Source of the DNA: CAVQOB01 sp963714325
GTDB taxonomy: Bacteria > Pseudomonadota > Alphaproteobacteria > Rhizobiales > Hyphomicrobiaceae
Length of the DNA: 64,000 bases
Reading direction: 5' to 3'
Assembly: GCA_963714325.1 (NCBI GenBank)
Contig: CAVQOB010000008.1
Location: 124,001-188,000, forward strand
Part shown: positions 9,696 through 18,002 of the stretch, in pieces
Layout: each line of letters begins with the position of its first letter
Numbering within the stretch: position 1 is the stretch's first letter
Notes under the pieces: generated by a model
What the model was told of the DNA's origin: nothing
Seen by the model: only the letters and a program-made list of their open reading frames with translations
Database searches by the model: none
Translations under genes and position numbers: made by a program

Positions 9696-10412
9696 ATGAA
9701 CCGCTCGTCATCACAACAAGCAGCCAAACGTGGGCGACCCAAAGGCACCGGCATTGACGACGATCAGATCTTGCGCCAGCTGGCGGCCATGATGAGAATC
9801 GAACGGGATTTAAATCCCACAACGGCCATCCGGCGCATTGGCGTTACCAACGCCTCGGTCATTCGTCGCCTCCGCGACAAGCTCAAACGGGTAAGCCCAT
9901 CGCAAAAGGTGATCAACGCCCAAACTTTGCTAATCAAAAAAACAACTCTGGCCGAACCGTCGCCACGGACCAAAAAGGCACCACAAAAAAGACAGCCAAA
10001 TCAGCAACCGAGCCGAGCACGCCCTGCACCTGACAATAAGCCAAAACTTTCCACGGCTCCGAAATCAATCGGACCCGATATTGTCGCAAAAGCAGCTAAT
10101 GAACAGGGCAAGCAACTACCACCTCAGTCAAAACCAGAGGCAATTCACCTGGCGACTGCCGACCCAACAGAAGAAAAAAAATCGGCCCCAAAACAAGCAT
10201 CGCCGAACCACAACCTCGACGCACTGCGGTTGACCTTGGAATCGGCCGTGACCATGGCACGCCTACAACGCCAACTCTTCGACCACACGATGGCGACTAC
10301 ACCGCTGGGCCTTATCTTTCGCGGTCAGGCGATGTTCGCCGAGTTCCTCGCAACCGCCATGCTCAGTCACCAGGCCATTCTGCAGAAGCCCCCCACCACG
10401 GAGACAAAGTAA
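9696..10412 (+). CDS. Hypothetical protein with AT-hook-like motif
   Basis: A 238-residue protein I do not recognise. Residues 11-17 read KRGRPKG, a classic AT-hook that grips the minor groove of AT-rich DNA. Residues about 22-65 look like a small helical DNA-binding unit (DDQILRQLAAMM, then TNASVIRRLRDKLKR). A long Lys/Pro/Gln-rich disordered linker follows, and the last 55 residues form a helical domain (NLDALRLTLESAVTMARLQRQLFDHTM). It is convergent with coaA. A nucleoid or regulatory role is plausible but inferred only from the AT-hook. A TTG 18 codons upstream is an alternative start. Confidence 0.6.
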   Translation: MNRSSSQQAAKRGRPKGTGIDDDQILRQLAAMMRIERDLNPTTAIRRIGVTNASVIRRLRDKLKRVSPSQKVINAQTLLIKKTTLAEPSPRTKKAPQKRQPNQQPSRARPAPDNKPKLSTAPKSIGPDIVAKAANEQGKQLPPQSKPEAIHLATADPTEEKKSAPKQASPNHNLDALRLTLESAVTMARLQRQLFDHTMATTPLGLIFRGQAMFAEFLATAMLSHQAILQKPPTTETK

Positions 10413-10451
10413 ACGAACCGCCCTCACTGCACCGGACCAGACCGCACCACT

Positions 10452-11405
10452 CTAAAGTCGGCGCAACGCCACCGTATCCACTTTATGATCGGCACCTTTC
10501 CGCAAGATCAACCGAGCCCGCTGTCTAGTCGGCAAAATATTGTCATCCAAATTACGCCGATTGATCTCCGACCAGATCTGCTTTGCCTGGCCCTCCGCCT
10601 CGTCGTTCGACAACTCTGCATAGCGATGAAAGTACGCCGCAGGATCCCGAAAAGCAGTCTGCCGCAACCGCATAAATCGCGTGACATACCATTCTTCAAT
10701 GACCGCAACATCTGCATCGATATAAATCGAAAAATCGAAGAAGTCGGAGACAAAGGGTATTGCCTCCCCGCCTTTAGGCATTCGTGCCGGTTGCAAGACA
10801 TTAAGTCCTTCAACGATCAAAACGTCGGGCCGATCAACAACCGCAAATTGATCTGGAATAATGTTGTAGTGGAAATGTGAATAGACCGGCGCTGAGACAT
10901 TTTCTCGTCCAGACTTTACATCGTGCAAGAAGTTCAAGAGTCGTGCGGTATCAAAGCTCTCCGGAAACCCCTTCCGATTCATAATCCCACGCCGCGTCAG
11001 CTCCTCATTTGGCAACAAAAACCCATCCGTCGTAATCAAATCGACCCGTGGATGATCAGGCCAGCGCGCCAACAATGCCCGCAGCACGCGCGCTGTCGTA
11101 CTCTTTCCGACCGCCACCGATCCGGCAATACCGACGATAAATGGTACTCTGCCGTCTTTATGCGCAAGAAACCGACTAGTGACAGCGTGCAGTTCCTGCG
11201 CAGCCGAGACATAGAGATTAAGTAGCCGCGACATCGGCAGATAAATTTGCTCGACTTCCTCAATCGAGAGTTCATCGATCAATCCCGACAACTGCTCCAG
11301 GTCTTTCGGCACCAGCGTCATCGGCGTATCAGCGCGCAACCTCCCCCATTCCACACGCGAGAATACGCGATAGGGCGAAAATTGTATGTTTTGGCGATAG
11401 GGCAT
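10452..11405 (-). CDS. coaA: Type I pantothenate kinase
   Basis: Catalyses the first, regulated step of coenzyme A synthesis, pantothenate to 4'-phosphopantothenate. The 317 residues match CoaA in length. The P-loop is GSVAVGKS (residues 95-102), followed by TDGFLLPN, MNRKGFPESFD, YSHFHYNI and IVEGLNVLQ. It is downstream of hisE with 26 bases between, an alphaproteobacterial pairing that normally closes the histidine operon. Confidence 0.95.
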   Translation of the reverse strand: MPYRQNIQFSPYRVFSRVEWGRLRADTPMTLVPKDLEQLSGLIDELSIEEVEQIYLPMSRLLNLYVSAAQELHAVTSRFLAHKDGRVPFIVGIAGSVAVGKSTTARVLRALLARWPDHPRVDLITTDGFLLPNEELTRRGIMNRKGFPESFDTARLLNFLHDVKSGRENVSAPVYSHFHYNIIPDQFAVVDRPDVLIVEGLNVLQPARMPKGGEAIPFVSDFFDFSIYIDADVAVIEEWYVTRFMRLRQTAFRDPAAYFHRYAELSNDEAEGQAKQIWSEINRRNLDDNILPTRQRARLILRKGADHKVDTVALRRL

Positions 11406-11431
11406 TGCTGGCCGGAACAGTGAAGACTATT

Positions 11432-11758
11432 TCATGCAGGATACTTGCGCTGCGCCTTCTCCTGCAAGCCGGACGATTTCTCTCGAGCCTCCAGCGTCAG
11501 CAAGACATCAGACAATAAGACTCCACGAGCCTCCAACAGGACCAACAAATGATAAAGCACATCCGCAGCCTCACACTGCAGTGCCGAGCCATCAGTCCCG
11601 ACACCCGCAATAACGACCTCGAGCGCCTCTTCACCAAACTTGCGAGCGCAAACCTCAGGCCCGCCATCAAGCAACTGCTTAGTATAAGAGGAGGCCGGCA
11701 TTGAACCCCGCCGCTCGCGGATGGTCTGCGCGAGCCGGCACAACACATCATCACCCAC
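11432..11758 (-). CDS. hisE: Phosphoribosyl-ATP pyrophosphatase
   Basis: Hydrolyses phosphoribosyl-ATP to phosphoribosyl-AMP in histidine synthesis. The 108-residue all-alpha NTP-pyrophosphohydrolase has SYTKQLLDGG, the metal-binding KFGEEALEVVIAG, and CEAADVLYHLLVLLEARGV. The protein is monofunctional, with no HisI domain. The remaining his genes that usually sit upstream (hisB, hisH, hisA, hisF) are absent here; parB lies there instead. Confidence 0.93.
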   Translation of the reverse strand: MGDDVLCRLAQTIRERRGSMPASSYTKQLLDGGPEVCARKFGEEALEVVIAGVGTDGSALQCEAADVLYHLLVLLEARGVLLSDVLLTLEAREKSSGLQEKAQRKYPA

Positions 11759-11830
11759 GCTCTATCCTCCGATAGGCCACGAACGAATGCCCAGATCACC
11801 CATGAATGGCAAATCTCGACAACACAAGAA

Positions 11831-11846
11831 TGATTCCCGTGAAACA
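11831..11846. promoter_or_regulatory. parS-like centromere site 1
   Basis: The 16-mer TGATTCCCGTGAAACA matches the bacterial parS consensus (TGTTTCACGTGAAACA) at 14 of 16 positions. It lies in the gap between hisE and the parB stop. Being close to parAB, as most parS sites are, supports it. The mismatch inside the central CACGTG lowers confidence. Confidence 0.5.
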
Positions 11847-11878
11847 GTGAATCGCGACCACGGCCGACCCGTGAAGTT

Positions 11879-12784
11879 TTAATCCTTCAGATCTGCGGGT
11901 TTCGCCCCGGTCGGCTGTCCAACCAACCGCCCACGCAGGTAATCAAGCTGCTCGAAGTTTCCATAGCGCACCGTCAGGATTCCGCTCTCCCCAGAACTCC
12001 GCTTGATCTCGACCTTCAAACCAAGATTCTCTGTAACATCTTGCTCGAACGCTCGCGTGTCCGCATCCTTATCCCGATTGCGCGTCGTTGCCGGCTTTTT
12101 ATGATTGCGATCGACGGACTGCACCAACGCCTCAACATCCCGAACGGTCAGATCTTGTTCCATAATCCGGGACGCCATCTGTTCAGCGTCATCACGGCCG
12201 ACGAGCGCTCGCGCATGCCCCGCCGTCAACCGACCTTCCGCAACCAATTTCTGAACTGACGCCGGCAACTTCAGCAACCGCAATGTATTAGCGAGATGAC
12301 TCCGGCTCTTGCCGATAACTTCCGCCAACTGTTCCTGCGTGTAACTGAACCGCTCTATCAACTCATTGTAACCACCCGCTTCCTCGATAACATTGAGATC
12401 GGCACGTTGGACGTTTTCGATAATCGCCAACTCCAGAACTTCCTGATCAGTAAGCTCCCTAACAATGACCGAGACCTGGTGGAGCCCCGCACGCTGCGAC
12501 GCTCGCCAGCGACGCTCGCCAGCAACAATTTCATAGCCACCCACGCTATCAGCACGGACAATGATTGGCTGCACTAGACCCTTTTGCCGGATCGACTCCG
12601 TCAACTCAGCCAAATCAGACTCGCGAAACTCCTTCCGCGGGTTCATCCGGCCACCATGCAACTGGTCCACCGGCACAACACGGTGGTCACCCTCACTGGA
12701 CGCGCGAGGACTCTGCAAGGGCGTCTCCCCGATCAACGATGCCAACCCGCGCCCAAGTCTCGATTTTTGCATTGGTACCGTCAT
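11879..12784 (-). CDS. parB: Chromosome partitioning protein ParB
   Basis: CTP-dependent clamp that loads at parS and spreads, recruiting ParA and SMC. The 301-residue protein starts with the ParA-stimulating N-terminus KSRLGRGLASLIG and has the ParB/Srx-type domain with GERRWRA and IENVQRADLN. The helix-turn-helix reads QLAEVIGKSRSHLANTLRLLKLP, and a C-terminal dimerisation domain ends the protein. The ATG at 12784 has GAGG close upstream; an ATG seven codons earlier lacks a ribosome-binding site. It follows parA after 28 bases. Confidence 0.96.
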   Translation of the reverse strand: MTVPMQKSRLGRGLASLIGETPLQSPRASSEGDHRVVPVDQLHGGRMNPRKEFRESDLAELTESIRQKGLVQPIIVRADSVGGYEIVAGERRWRASQRAGLHQVSVIVRELTDQEVLELAIIENVQRADLNVIEEAGGYNELIERFSYTQEQLAEVIGKSRSHLANTLRLLKLPASVQKLVAEGRLTAGHARALVGRDDAEQMASRIMEQDLTVRDVEALVQSVDRNHKKPATTRNRDKDADTRAFEQDVTENLGLKVEIKRSSGESGILTVRYGNFEQLDYLRGRLVGQPTGAKPADLKD

Positions 12785-12812
12785 AGCGCCTCGCCAGGAT
12801 TTCATTGCTAAT

Positions 12813-13715
12813 TCAATAGGTTACATGACGCTTGCTTTGCACACCGCGTTCGCGCTCCAAGACTTCGGTCGCAAGTCTAATGTAAGCTTGGCTACCCGAG
12901 CATTCGTGGTCATAGAGCAAGATCGGTTTGCCATACGAAGGTGCTTCAGCGACACGCACATTGCGCGGAATCACCGTGTCGTAGACCTTGTCACCGAAGA
13001 ATGCCCGCACGTTCTCCGCAACTTCTCTCGAAAAAGCCGTCCGAGCATCATGCATCGTGAGCACGACACCCTGAATCTCAAGCCTAGGATTAAGCGTCGA
13101 GCGGATCTGCTCGATCGACTCAGCCAACTGTGAAATGCCCTCAAGCGCAAAGAACTCGCATTGCACCGGAACCAGAATGGCATTCGATGCGGTCATGGCA
13201 TTCAACGTCAGAAGATTGAGCGACGGCGGGCAGTCAATCAGCATATAGCTGAATGCCGCTTCCTCCCGCCGACTAAGCTGATCAGCCGCAAGCTTCGCAC
13301 AAGCATCTCGCAACCGGTAGGGGCGGTTGGGATCACCCATCAATTCCGCATCCACGCCAACCAGATCAGCATTGGCAGGTACAACAGAAAGATTTGGCAC
13401 CAACGTTTGAATGCTGGCTTGCAACAGAGTCGCTTGTCCACATAGCACATCGAAAGTCGTCACTGGCCGGGCATCTGGAGCGATCCCCAATCCCGTCGAC
13501 GCGTTACCCTGAGGATCAAGATCAACAATCAGCACGCGTTCCCCAACCACCGAAAGCGCCGTTCCCAGGTTGATCGCTGTTGTCGTTTTCCCGACGCCAC
13601 CTTTCTGATTGGCCACCGCAAGCACCCTTAGACCACCACTGCGCGACGGCATCGGTGTTCCGGCAATACCGCTCGATCCCAAAACCGCCACTGACGCCTC
13701 TCGGTCTCTAACCAT
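12813..13715 (-). CDS. parA: Chromosome partitioning ATPase ParA
   Basis: Walker-type ATPase that drives origin segregation with ParB. The deviant Walker A motif KGGVGKTT is at residues 38-45, with Walker A' VLIVDLDPQGNAS and Walker B YMLIDCPPS. The start at 13715 gives 300 residues and lies 11 bases after the rsmG stop. An ATG at 13652 giving a 279-residue protein with a GGA ahead of it is an equally reasonable start. It is part of the rsmG-parA-parB operon. Confidence 0.95.
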   Translation of the reverse strand: MVRDREASVAVLGSSGIAGTPMPSRSGGLRVLAVANQKGGVGKTTTAINLGTALSVVGERVLIVDLDPQGNASTGLGIAPDARPVTTFDVLCGQATLLQASIQTLVPNLSVVPANADLVGVDAELMGDPNRPYRLRDACAKLAADQLSRREEAAFSYMLIDCPPSLNLLTLNAMTASNAILVPVQCEFFALEGISQLAESIEQIRSTLNPRLEIQGVVLTMHDARTAFSREVAENVRAFFGDKVYDTVIPRNVRVAEAPSYGKPILLYDHECSGSQAYIRLATEVLERERGVQSKRHVTY

Positions 13716-13726
13716 TTGATGTAACG

Positions 13727-14386
13727 CTATACTTCTGCAGACTCCAGGCCTCGCACAATCAAAACTCGAGCCGTTGCCTCAGTCAGACTAGTGACCATAT
13801 CCACTTCAAATCGCCATGCTCCGCGCGCTGCCTCGACCTCCGCAGCAGCATCGCGCCCTTTGTGGAACAAACCGACTGTAGTCTGGCCAAAATACGGAGC
13901 GACCAACGCGAACAACTCGCTCAGAGGCGCCAAAGCCCGGGCACTCACGACGTCACTATCTCCAACCTTAGACCGAATCTCGGGATTTTCGATCCGGCCT
14001 GGCAAGATATCCACTGACAACGAGTGCCCGATGCCGGTTTTGCGCACCACTTCCCTCAAAAACGCGCACTTTCGGACGTCGCTCTCAATCAAGCTAACGC
14101 AAACACCACTTCGTTCAGCGGCCAAAATTGCCACGACCAGCCCAGGGAACCCCGCTCCCGACCCAAAATCAACCCACCGGCGCCACTCGCAAGGAGCCAA
14201 CGCAAATATCTGGGCCGAATCTGCAAGATGACGCTGCCAAATCTCGTTGACCGTCCCTGGAGCAACAAGATTGATCGACTTCTGCCATTCCCGCAATGTA
14301 TCCACATAGATGGCCAATCGAGCAGCAGTTTCACGTGAAACGCCGAATACGGCTTGAAACTCGACGGCACTGCGAACCTTAAGCAC
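13727..14386 (-). CDS. rsmG: 16S rRNA (guanine(527)-N(7))-methyltransferase RsmG
   Basis: Uses S-adenosylmethionine to methylate G527 of 16S rRNA. The 219 residues include FGVSRETAARLAIYVDTLREWQKSINLVAP, the SAM-binding WVDFGSGAGFPGLVVAI and the VVSARALAPL segment. A GTG at 14386 overlaps the mnmG stop by eight bases and gives the standard length; the longer frame upstream lies inside mnmG. A perfect-core parS palindrome lies within its first codons. Confidence 0.92.
   Translation of the reverse strand: MLKVRSAVEFQAVFGVSRETAARLAIYVDTLREWQKSINLVAPGTVNEIWQRHLADSAQIFALAPCEWRRWVDFGSGAGFPGLVVAILAAERSGVCVSLIESDVRKCAFLREVVRKTGIGHSLSVDILPGRIENPEIRSKVGDSDVVSARALAPLSELFALVAPYFGQTTVGLFHKGRDAAAEVEAARGAWRFEVDMVTSLTEATARVLIVRGLESAEV
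14327..14342. promoter_or_regulatory. parS site 2 (perfect 14-bp core)
   Basis: GTTTCACGTGAAAC at 14328-14341 is a perfect palindrome identical to the inner 14 bases of the universal parS consensus. Only the two outermost bases differ. It sits inside the 5' end of rsmG, about 600 bases upstream of parA. This is the strongest ParB-loading site in the window. Confidence 0.85.
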
Positions 14387-16253
14387 GGATTCTTCTCGTT
14401 TCGCGTCGCAGCTCAACGACGAGTAGCATGAGCGCAGCCGGTGTAATGCCGTCAATACGGCCAGCCGCAGCGATCGTCCTTGGCCGATGCTGGCTCAACT
14501 TCTGGCACAGCTCGACGGAGAGGCCAGGCAACCCATCGAAGTCGAAATCCCCTGGAATCTGCAAGCCCTCATCGCGCTTCAAAGCAGCCACATCGGCGTC
14601 TTGACGCGATACGTAGGCCCAGTAACCCGCATCAATCTTCAGCTGCGCGGCAATGCTTGGAGCTATCGTCCCGATTTCTGGCCAAATCGACCACAAGCGT
14701 TCACACTCGATACCTGGATACGCCAAAAGTTCAAATGCAGTGCGCCGGCGCCCATCTTGATTGACGACCAGGCCCTGCCGCTGAGCCTCCGTTGGCGTCA
14801 GAGACACCGCATCAAGAAACCGCCTGCCATCACGCAGAGCGCGCTCTTTCGCCACAAATGCAGCCTCCCGCCCGGCACCAACGCAACCTATACCCAATCC
14901 AACCGACGTTAGCCGTTGATCGGCATTGTCAGCCCTCAATCGCAGCCGAAACTCTGCTCGCGATGTAAACATGCGATACGGTTCTGTTACACCTCGTGTA
15001 ACAAGATCATCAATCATCACACCGAGATAACCGTCTGCGCGCGATATGACCAGCGAACGACCACCCCCTGCAGCGCGGAACGCCGCATTCACACCGGCCA
15101 CCAAACCTTGTGCACCTGCTTCCTCATATCCCGTCGTGCCGTTGATTTGCCCCGCAAGGAACAAGCGCGGCAGCCGCTTGAGCTCGAGGGTGTGCCCCAA
15201 CTCCCGGGGATCAACGTAGTCATACTCGATCGCATAGCCTGGTCGTTTAACGACCACATGCTCCAAACCTTTGATTGTCTTCAAGAAAGTATTCTGCACC
15301 TCGGCCGGCAGCGATGTTGAGACGCCATTGGGGTAAACCGTGTCATCATCGAGACCTTCGGGCTCAAGAAAAATCTGATGCCGATCGCGATCAGCAAACC
15401 GCACAACCTTATCTTCAATTGACGGACAGTACCGTGGCCCTACACTGCCGATCTGCCCTGAATACATCGGCGACCGCTTCAAATTTGCGCGTATGATTTC
15501 ATGTGTCAGAAGGGACGTCTCGGTGACACCACAGCAAATCTGGCGATTTGCAATCTGTTCAGTCAAAAATGAAAACGCAACAGGGTGGTCATCCCCTGCC
15601 TGCATGTCGACGGCGGCCCAGTCGATCGACCGACCATCCAGACGTGCAGGTGTCCCTGTCTTCAACCGGCCAAGACGTAGCCCAAGCCCCAGCAAGCGCC
15701 CAGAGAGCCCACTAGCCGGCGCCTCTCCAACGCGTCCAGCCGGAATCGTCTGTTCGCCAATATGGATGAGACCGCGCAAAAATGTACCGGTTGTAAGAAC
15801 AACCGAACCAGCCCCAAAAATGCGCCCATCAGCGCAGATAACACCACCGACAGAACCATCCGGCCCAACAACGAGGTCTTCAACGGCGCCTTCAACCACA
15901 CTTAATCCGCGAGTCGACCGCAGCGAACACTGCATAGCCTCACGATACAGTTTGCGATCAGCCTGCGCCCTAGGACCCTGCACGGCAGGCCCACGCGACC
16001 GATTGAGCAGTCGGAACTGAATACCTGCAGCATCTGCCACACGCCCCATCAATCCATCAAGCGCGTCGATCTCCCGAACCAGATGTCCCTTGCCCAAACC
16101 ACCGATGGCAGGATTGCACGACATCTCGCCGATTGTATCCGCTCGGTGGGTAACGAGCGCCGTTGACGCGCCCATCCGCGCAGCGACTGCAGCTGCTTCG
16201 ACACCAGCATGTCCACCACCAACGACAACAACATCGAACCGAAGCGCGCTCAT
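14379..16253 (-). CDS. mnmG: tRNA uridine-5-carboxymethylaminomethyl modification enzyme MnmG
   Basis: FAD enzyme that, with MnmE, installs the cmnm5 group on wobble uridine 34 of several tRNAs. The 624 residues begin MSALRFDVVVVGGGHAGVEAA (FAD motif GGGHAG at 12-17). They include GEMSCNPAIGGLGKGHLVREIDALDG, the GTFLRGLIHIG segment and the C-terminal helical domain for MnmE and tRNA binding. The ATG at 16253 is preferred over a TTG three codons earlier. It is separated from mnmE by an unusual 321-base gap. Confidence 0.97.
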   Translation of the reverse strand: MSALRFDVVVVGGGHAGVEAAAVAARMGASTALVTHRADTIGEMSCNPAIGGLGKGHLVREIDALDGLMGRVADAAGIQFRLLNRSRGPAVQGPRAQADRKLYREAMQCSLRSTRGLSVVEGAVEDLVVGPDGSVGGVICADGRIFGAGSVVLTTGTFLRGLIHIGEQTIPAGRVGEAPASGLSGRLLGLGLRLGRLKTGTPARLDGRSIDWAAVDMQAGDDHPVAFSFLTEQIANRQICCGVTETSLLTHEIIRANLKRSPMYSGQIGSVGPRYCPSIEDKVVRFADRDRHQIFLEPEGLDDDTVYPNGVSTSLPAEVQNTFLKTIKGLEHVVVKRPGYAIEYDYVDPRELGHTLELKRLPRLFLAGQINGTTGYEEAGAQGLVAGVNAAFRAAGGGRSLVISRADGYLGVMIDDLVTRGVTEPYRMFTSRAEFRLRLRADNADQRLTSVGLGIGCVGAGREAAFVAKERALRDGRRFLDAVSLTPTEAQRQGLVVNQDGRRRTAFELLAYPGIECERLWSIWPEIGTIAPSIAAQLKIDAGYWAYVSRQDADVAALKRDEGLQIPGDFDFDGLPGLSVELCQKLSQHRPRTIAAAGRIDGITPAALMLLVVELRRETRRIRA

Positions 16254-16383
16254 CAAAACCAATATTTCTCTTTATCTGGGTAACATTTTGAAACCGCAGA
16301 AATCCTAAGCAGAATTATACGCCAACGTCAAAAACACGAGGACCCCTACCCACCAGCTCCCAATCGGTGAACCAAGTATTGGT

Positions 16384-16482
16384 GTCCTGCCCGGCAAGAA
16401 CGAGAGAAAAAATTGTCCTACCGGCCAGGACACCCAACAAAAAAGGATTCACGTGAAACTTTTCATCCTCCTGGCAGCAGGA
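16384..16482. repeat. Three short GTCCT/AGGAC imperfect palindromes in the mnmG-mnmE gap
   Basis: The 321-base space between mnmE and mnmG holds three related imperfect palindromes. The first, 16384-16401, runs GTCCTG to AGAAC. The second, 16415-16431, has GTCCT and AGGAC around CCGG. The third, 16469-16482, has TCCT and AGGA arms. They alternate with two parS-like sites. A 91-codon minus-strand frame spans the gap but its composition is set by these repeats and it overlaps the mnmE end, so I do not call it a gene. Their role is unknown. Confidence 0.5.
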
Positions 16483-16505
16483 CACTACTGATTCACGTGA
16501 AACGA
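16446..16505. promoter_or_regulatory. Pair of parS-like sites 3 and 4
   Basis: Two copies of ATTCACGTGAAAC lie at 16447-16459 and 16491-16503, 44 bases apart (about four helical turns) and in the same orientation. Against the 16-base parS consensus they match at 13 and 14 positions. Each keeps the central CACGTG and the right arm GAAAC. A spaced tandem pair is typical of parS clusters near parAB. Confidence 0.6.
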
Positions 16506-16574
16506 ACGTCCTGCAAGCCTCGTCCGGACCCAACTCCGTCACCAAGAAATCGCCACGCCCAACCGGCGGCAGTC

Positions 16575-17912
16575 TCATTTCCCAATGCAAAACCGGCTGA
16601 AAATCTCCCCCAAAACATCCTCGACATCGATCCGGCCAGTCAGCCGCCCCAACGCAACGGCAGCCTGCCGCAATGCCTCGGCGCGAACCTCGACCCCCAG
16701 ATCACTCCCCACAAGGAACTGGTCCAGTGCATCACGGCAATCGATCAAAGCCTGCCGGTGCCGCACTTGCGTCAAGGGAATACTCTCCTCACACCCGATA
16801 CGATCCCGTGCGGCAGATGCAATAGCCGTTACAAGATCCTCCATCCCCGCGCCTGTCAGCGCGGAGATAAAAACGCCATCGCCAATCTGAAGCCCTTGGC
16901 CAGGCTTTGGAGCTAAGTCAAACTTATTGAACACCCTAAGGAGAGGAATGCCGCGCATTACCAAGTCACGAGGTGGAGGTTCCAAGTCAATTGTCATATC
17001 AACCAGCCAGAGCGCTAGGTCAGCCATCTCCGCCCGCGCCAATGCCCGTCGGATGCCCTCGCGCTCAATTTTTCCTCCTGCCTCCCGAAGGCCAGCGGTG
17101 TCACTCACGATCACAGCAAAACCTCCCAGCTCCAATCGCACATCCAGCACATCCCGTGTCGTACCGGCCTCATCCGAAACAATAGCCACGTCACGCCTAA
17201 CTAGTGAGTTGATAAGGCTAGATTTTCCGGAATTCGGCGGCCCAAGGAGAACGACACGGAAACCATCGCGGATGAGTTCACCACGGCGGTTGTCGGCAAG
17301 ATGGGTTTGAAGCGATTTAAATAGGCTCGAAGCGATCACGATGGCATGCCCGATGGCATCCGCCGCAACATCCTCTTCATCAGAAAAATCAATCGCGGCC
17401 TCGACCAGACCGGAAGCACGAAGAACATCGCCTCGCCAACCTTCGTACAGGCGATGCAAATGCCCATCAGCTTGCCGAAATGCCTGGCGCCGCTGCGTCA
17501 CCGTTTCTGCTTCAATTAAGTCGGCCAATCCCTCAACTTGCGTGAGGTCCAGCTTGCCGTTCTCGAATGCCCGCCGTGTGAATTCTCCGGGCTCCGCAAG
17601 CCGAACACCTGGCACGCAGGCAAGCGCCGCAAGCACATCACGCACCACCGCAAGACCACCGTGGACATGCAACTCAGCGACATCGTCGCCCGTCACAGTG
17701 GCAGGGGCCGGCAACCACAGTACAAGCGCCCGATCTATCAAATCGCCTGACGAGGGATGACGGATGACCCGAACTGAGGCGTGGCGTGGTTTCGGGATCA
17801 TCCCCACTAATTGTACGAGACTGTCCGCCGCCGCGGGTCCACTCACGCGTATAACGGCGATGCCAGCCCGTCCGGTCCCACTAGACAATGCATAGATGGT
17901 CGACGCCGACAC
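16575..17912 (-). CDS. mnmE: tRNA modification GTPase MnmE
   Basis: GTPase partner of MnmG in wobble-uridine modification. The 445 residues have an N-terminal tetrahydrofolate-binding domain (STIYALSSGTGRAGIAVIRVSGP) and helical segments. The G domain follows, with P-loop GPPNSGKSS, DTAGLREAGGKIEREGI and NKFD, and the protein ends in the invariant FCIGK with the catalytic Cys. The GTG start at 17912 has CGGAG six bases upstream and reproduces the usual N-terminus. The longer frame upstream was rejected. Confidence 0.95.
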   Translation of the reverse strand: MSASTIYALSSGTGRAGIAVIRVSGPAAADSLVQLVGMIPKPRHASVRVIRHPSSGDLIDRALVLWLPAPATVTGDDVAELHVHGGLAVVRDVLAALACVPGVRLAEPGEFTRRAFENGKLDLTQVEGLADLIEAETVTQRRQAFRQADGHLHRLYEGWRGDVLRASGLVEAAIDFSDEEDVAADAIGHAIVIASSLFKSLQTHLADNRRGELIRDGFRVVLLGPPNSGKSSLINSLVRRDVAIVSDEAGTTRDVLDVRLELGGFAVIVSDTAGLREAGGKIEREGIRRALARAEMADLALWLVDMTIDLEPPPRDLVMRGIPLLRVFNKFDLAPKPGQGLQIGDGVFISALTGAGMEDLVTAIASAARDRIGCEESIPLTQVRHRQALIDCRDALDQFLVGSDLGVEVRAEALRQAAVALGRLTGRIDVEDVLGEIFSRFCIGK

Positions 17913-17965
17913 AACCCACTCCGCGTGTAGTCCAATAGAAATCGACAGATCCCTAGCATACAAAC

Positions 17966-17994
17966 AAAAACCCGGCACTCGATGCCGGGTTTTT
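17966..17994. terminator. Intrinsic terminator after rho
   Basis: CCCGGCA at 17971-17977 and TGCCGGG at 17983-17989 form a perfect seven-pair stem with a five-base loop. It is flanked by five A on the left and five T on the right, so it can terminate on either strand. It lies just past the rho stop and before mnmE. Confidence 0.85.
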
Positions 17995-18002
17995 AGTCTG
18001 TT

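Noticed and set aside
16315..16590. 91-codon minus-strand frame between mnmG and mnmE
   Set aside because: Overlaps the mnmE end, and its sequence is dictated by the palindromes and parS-like sites there.
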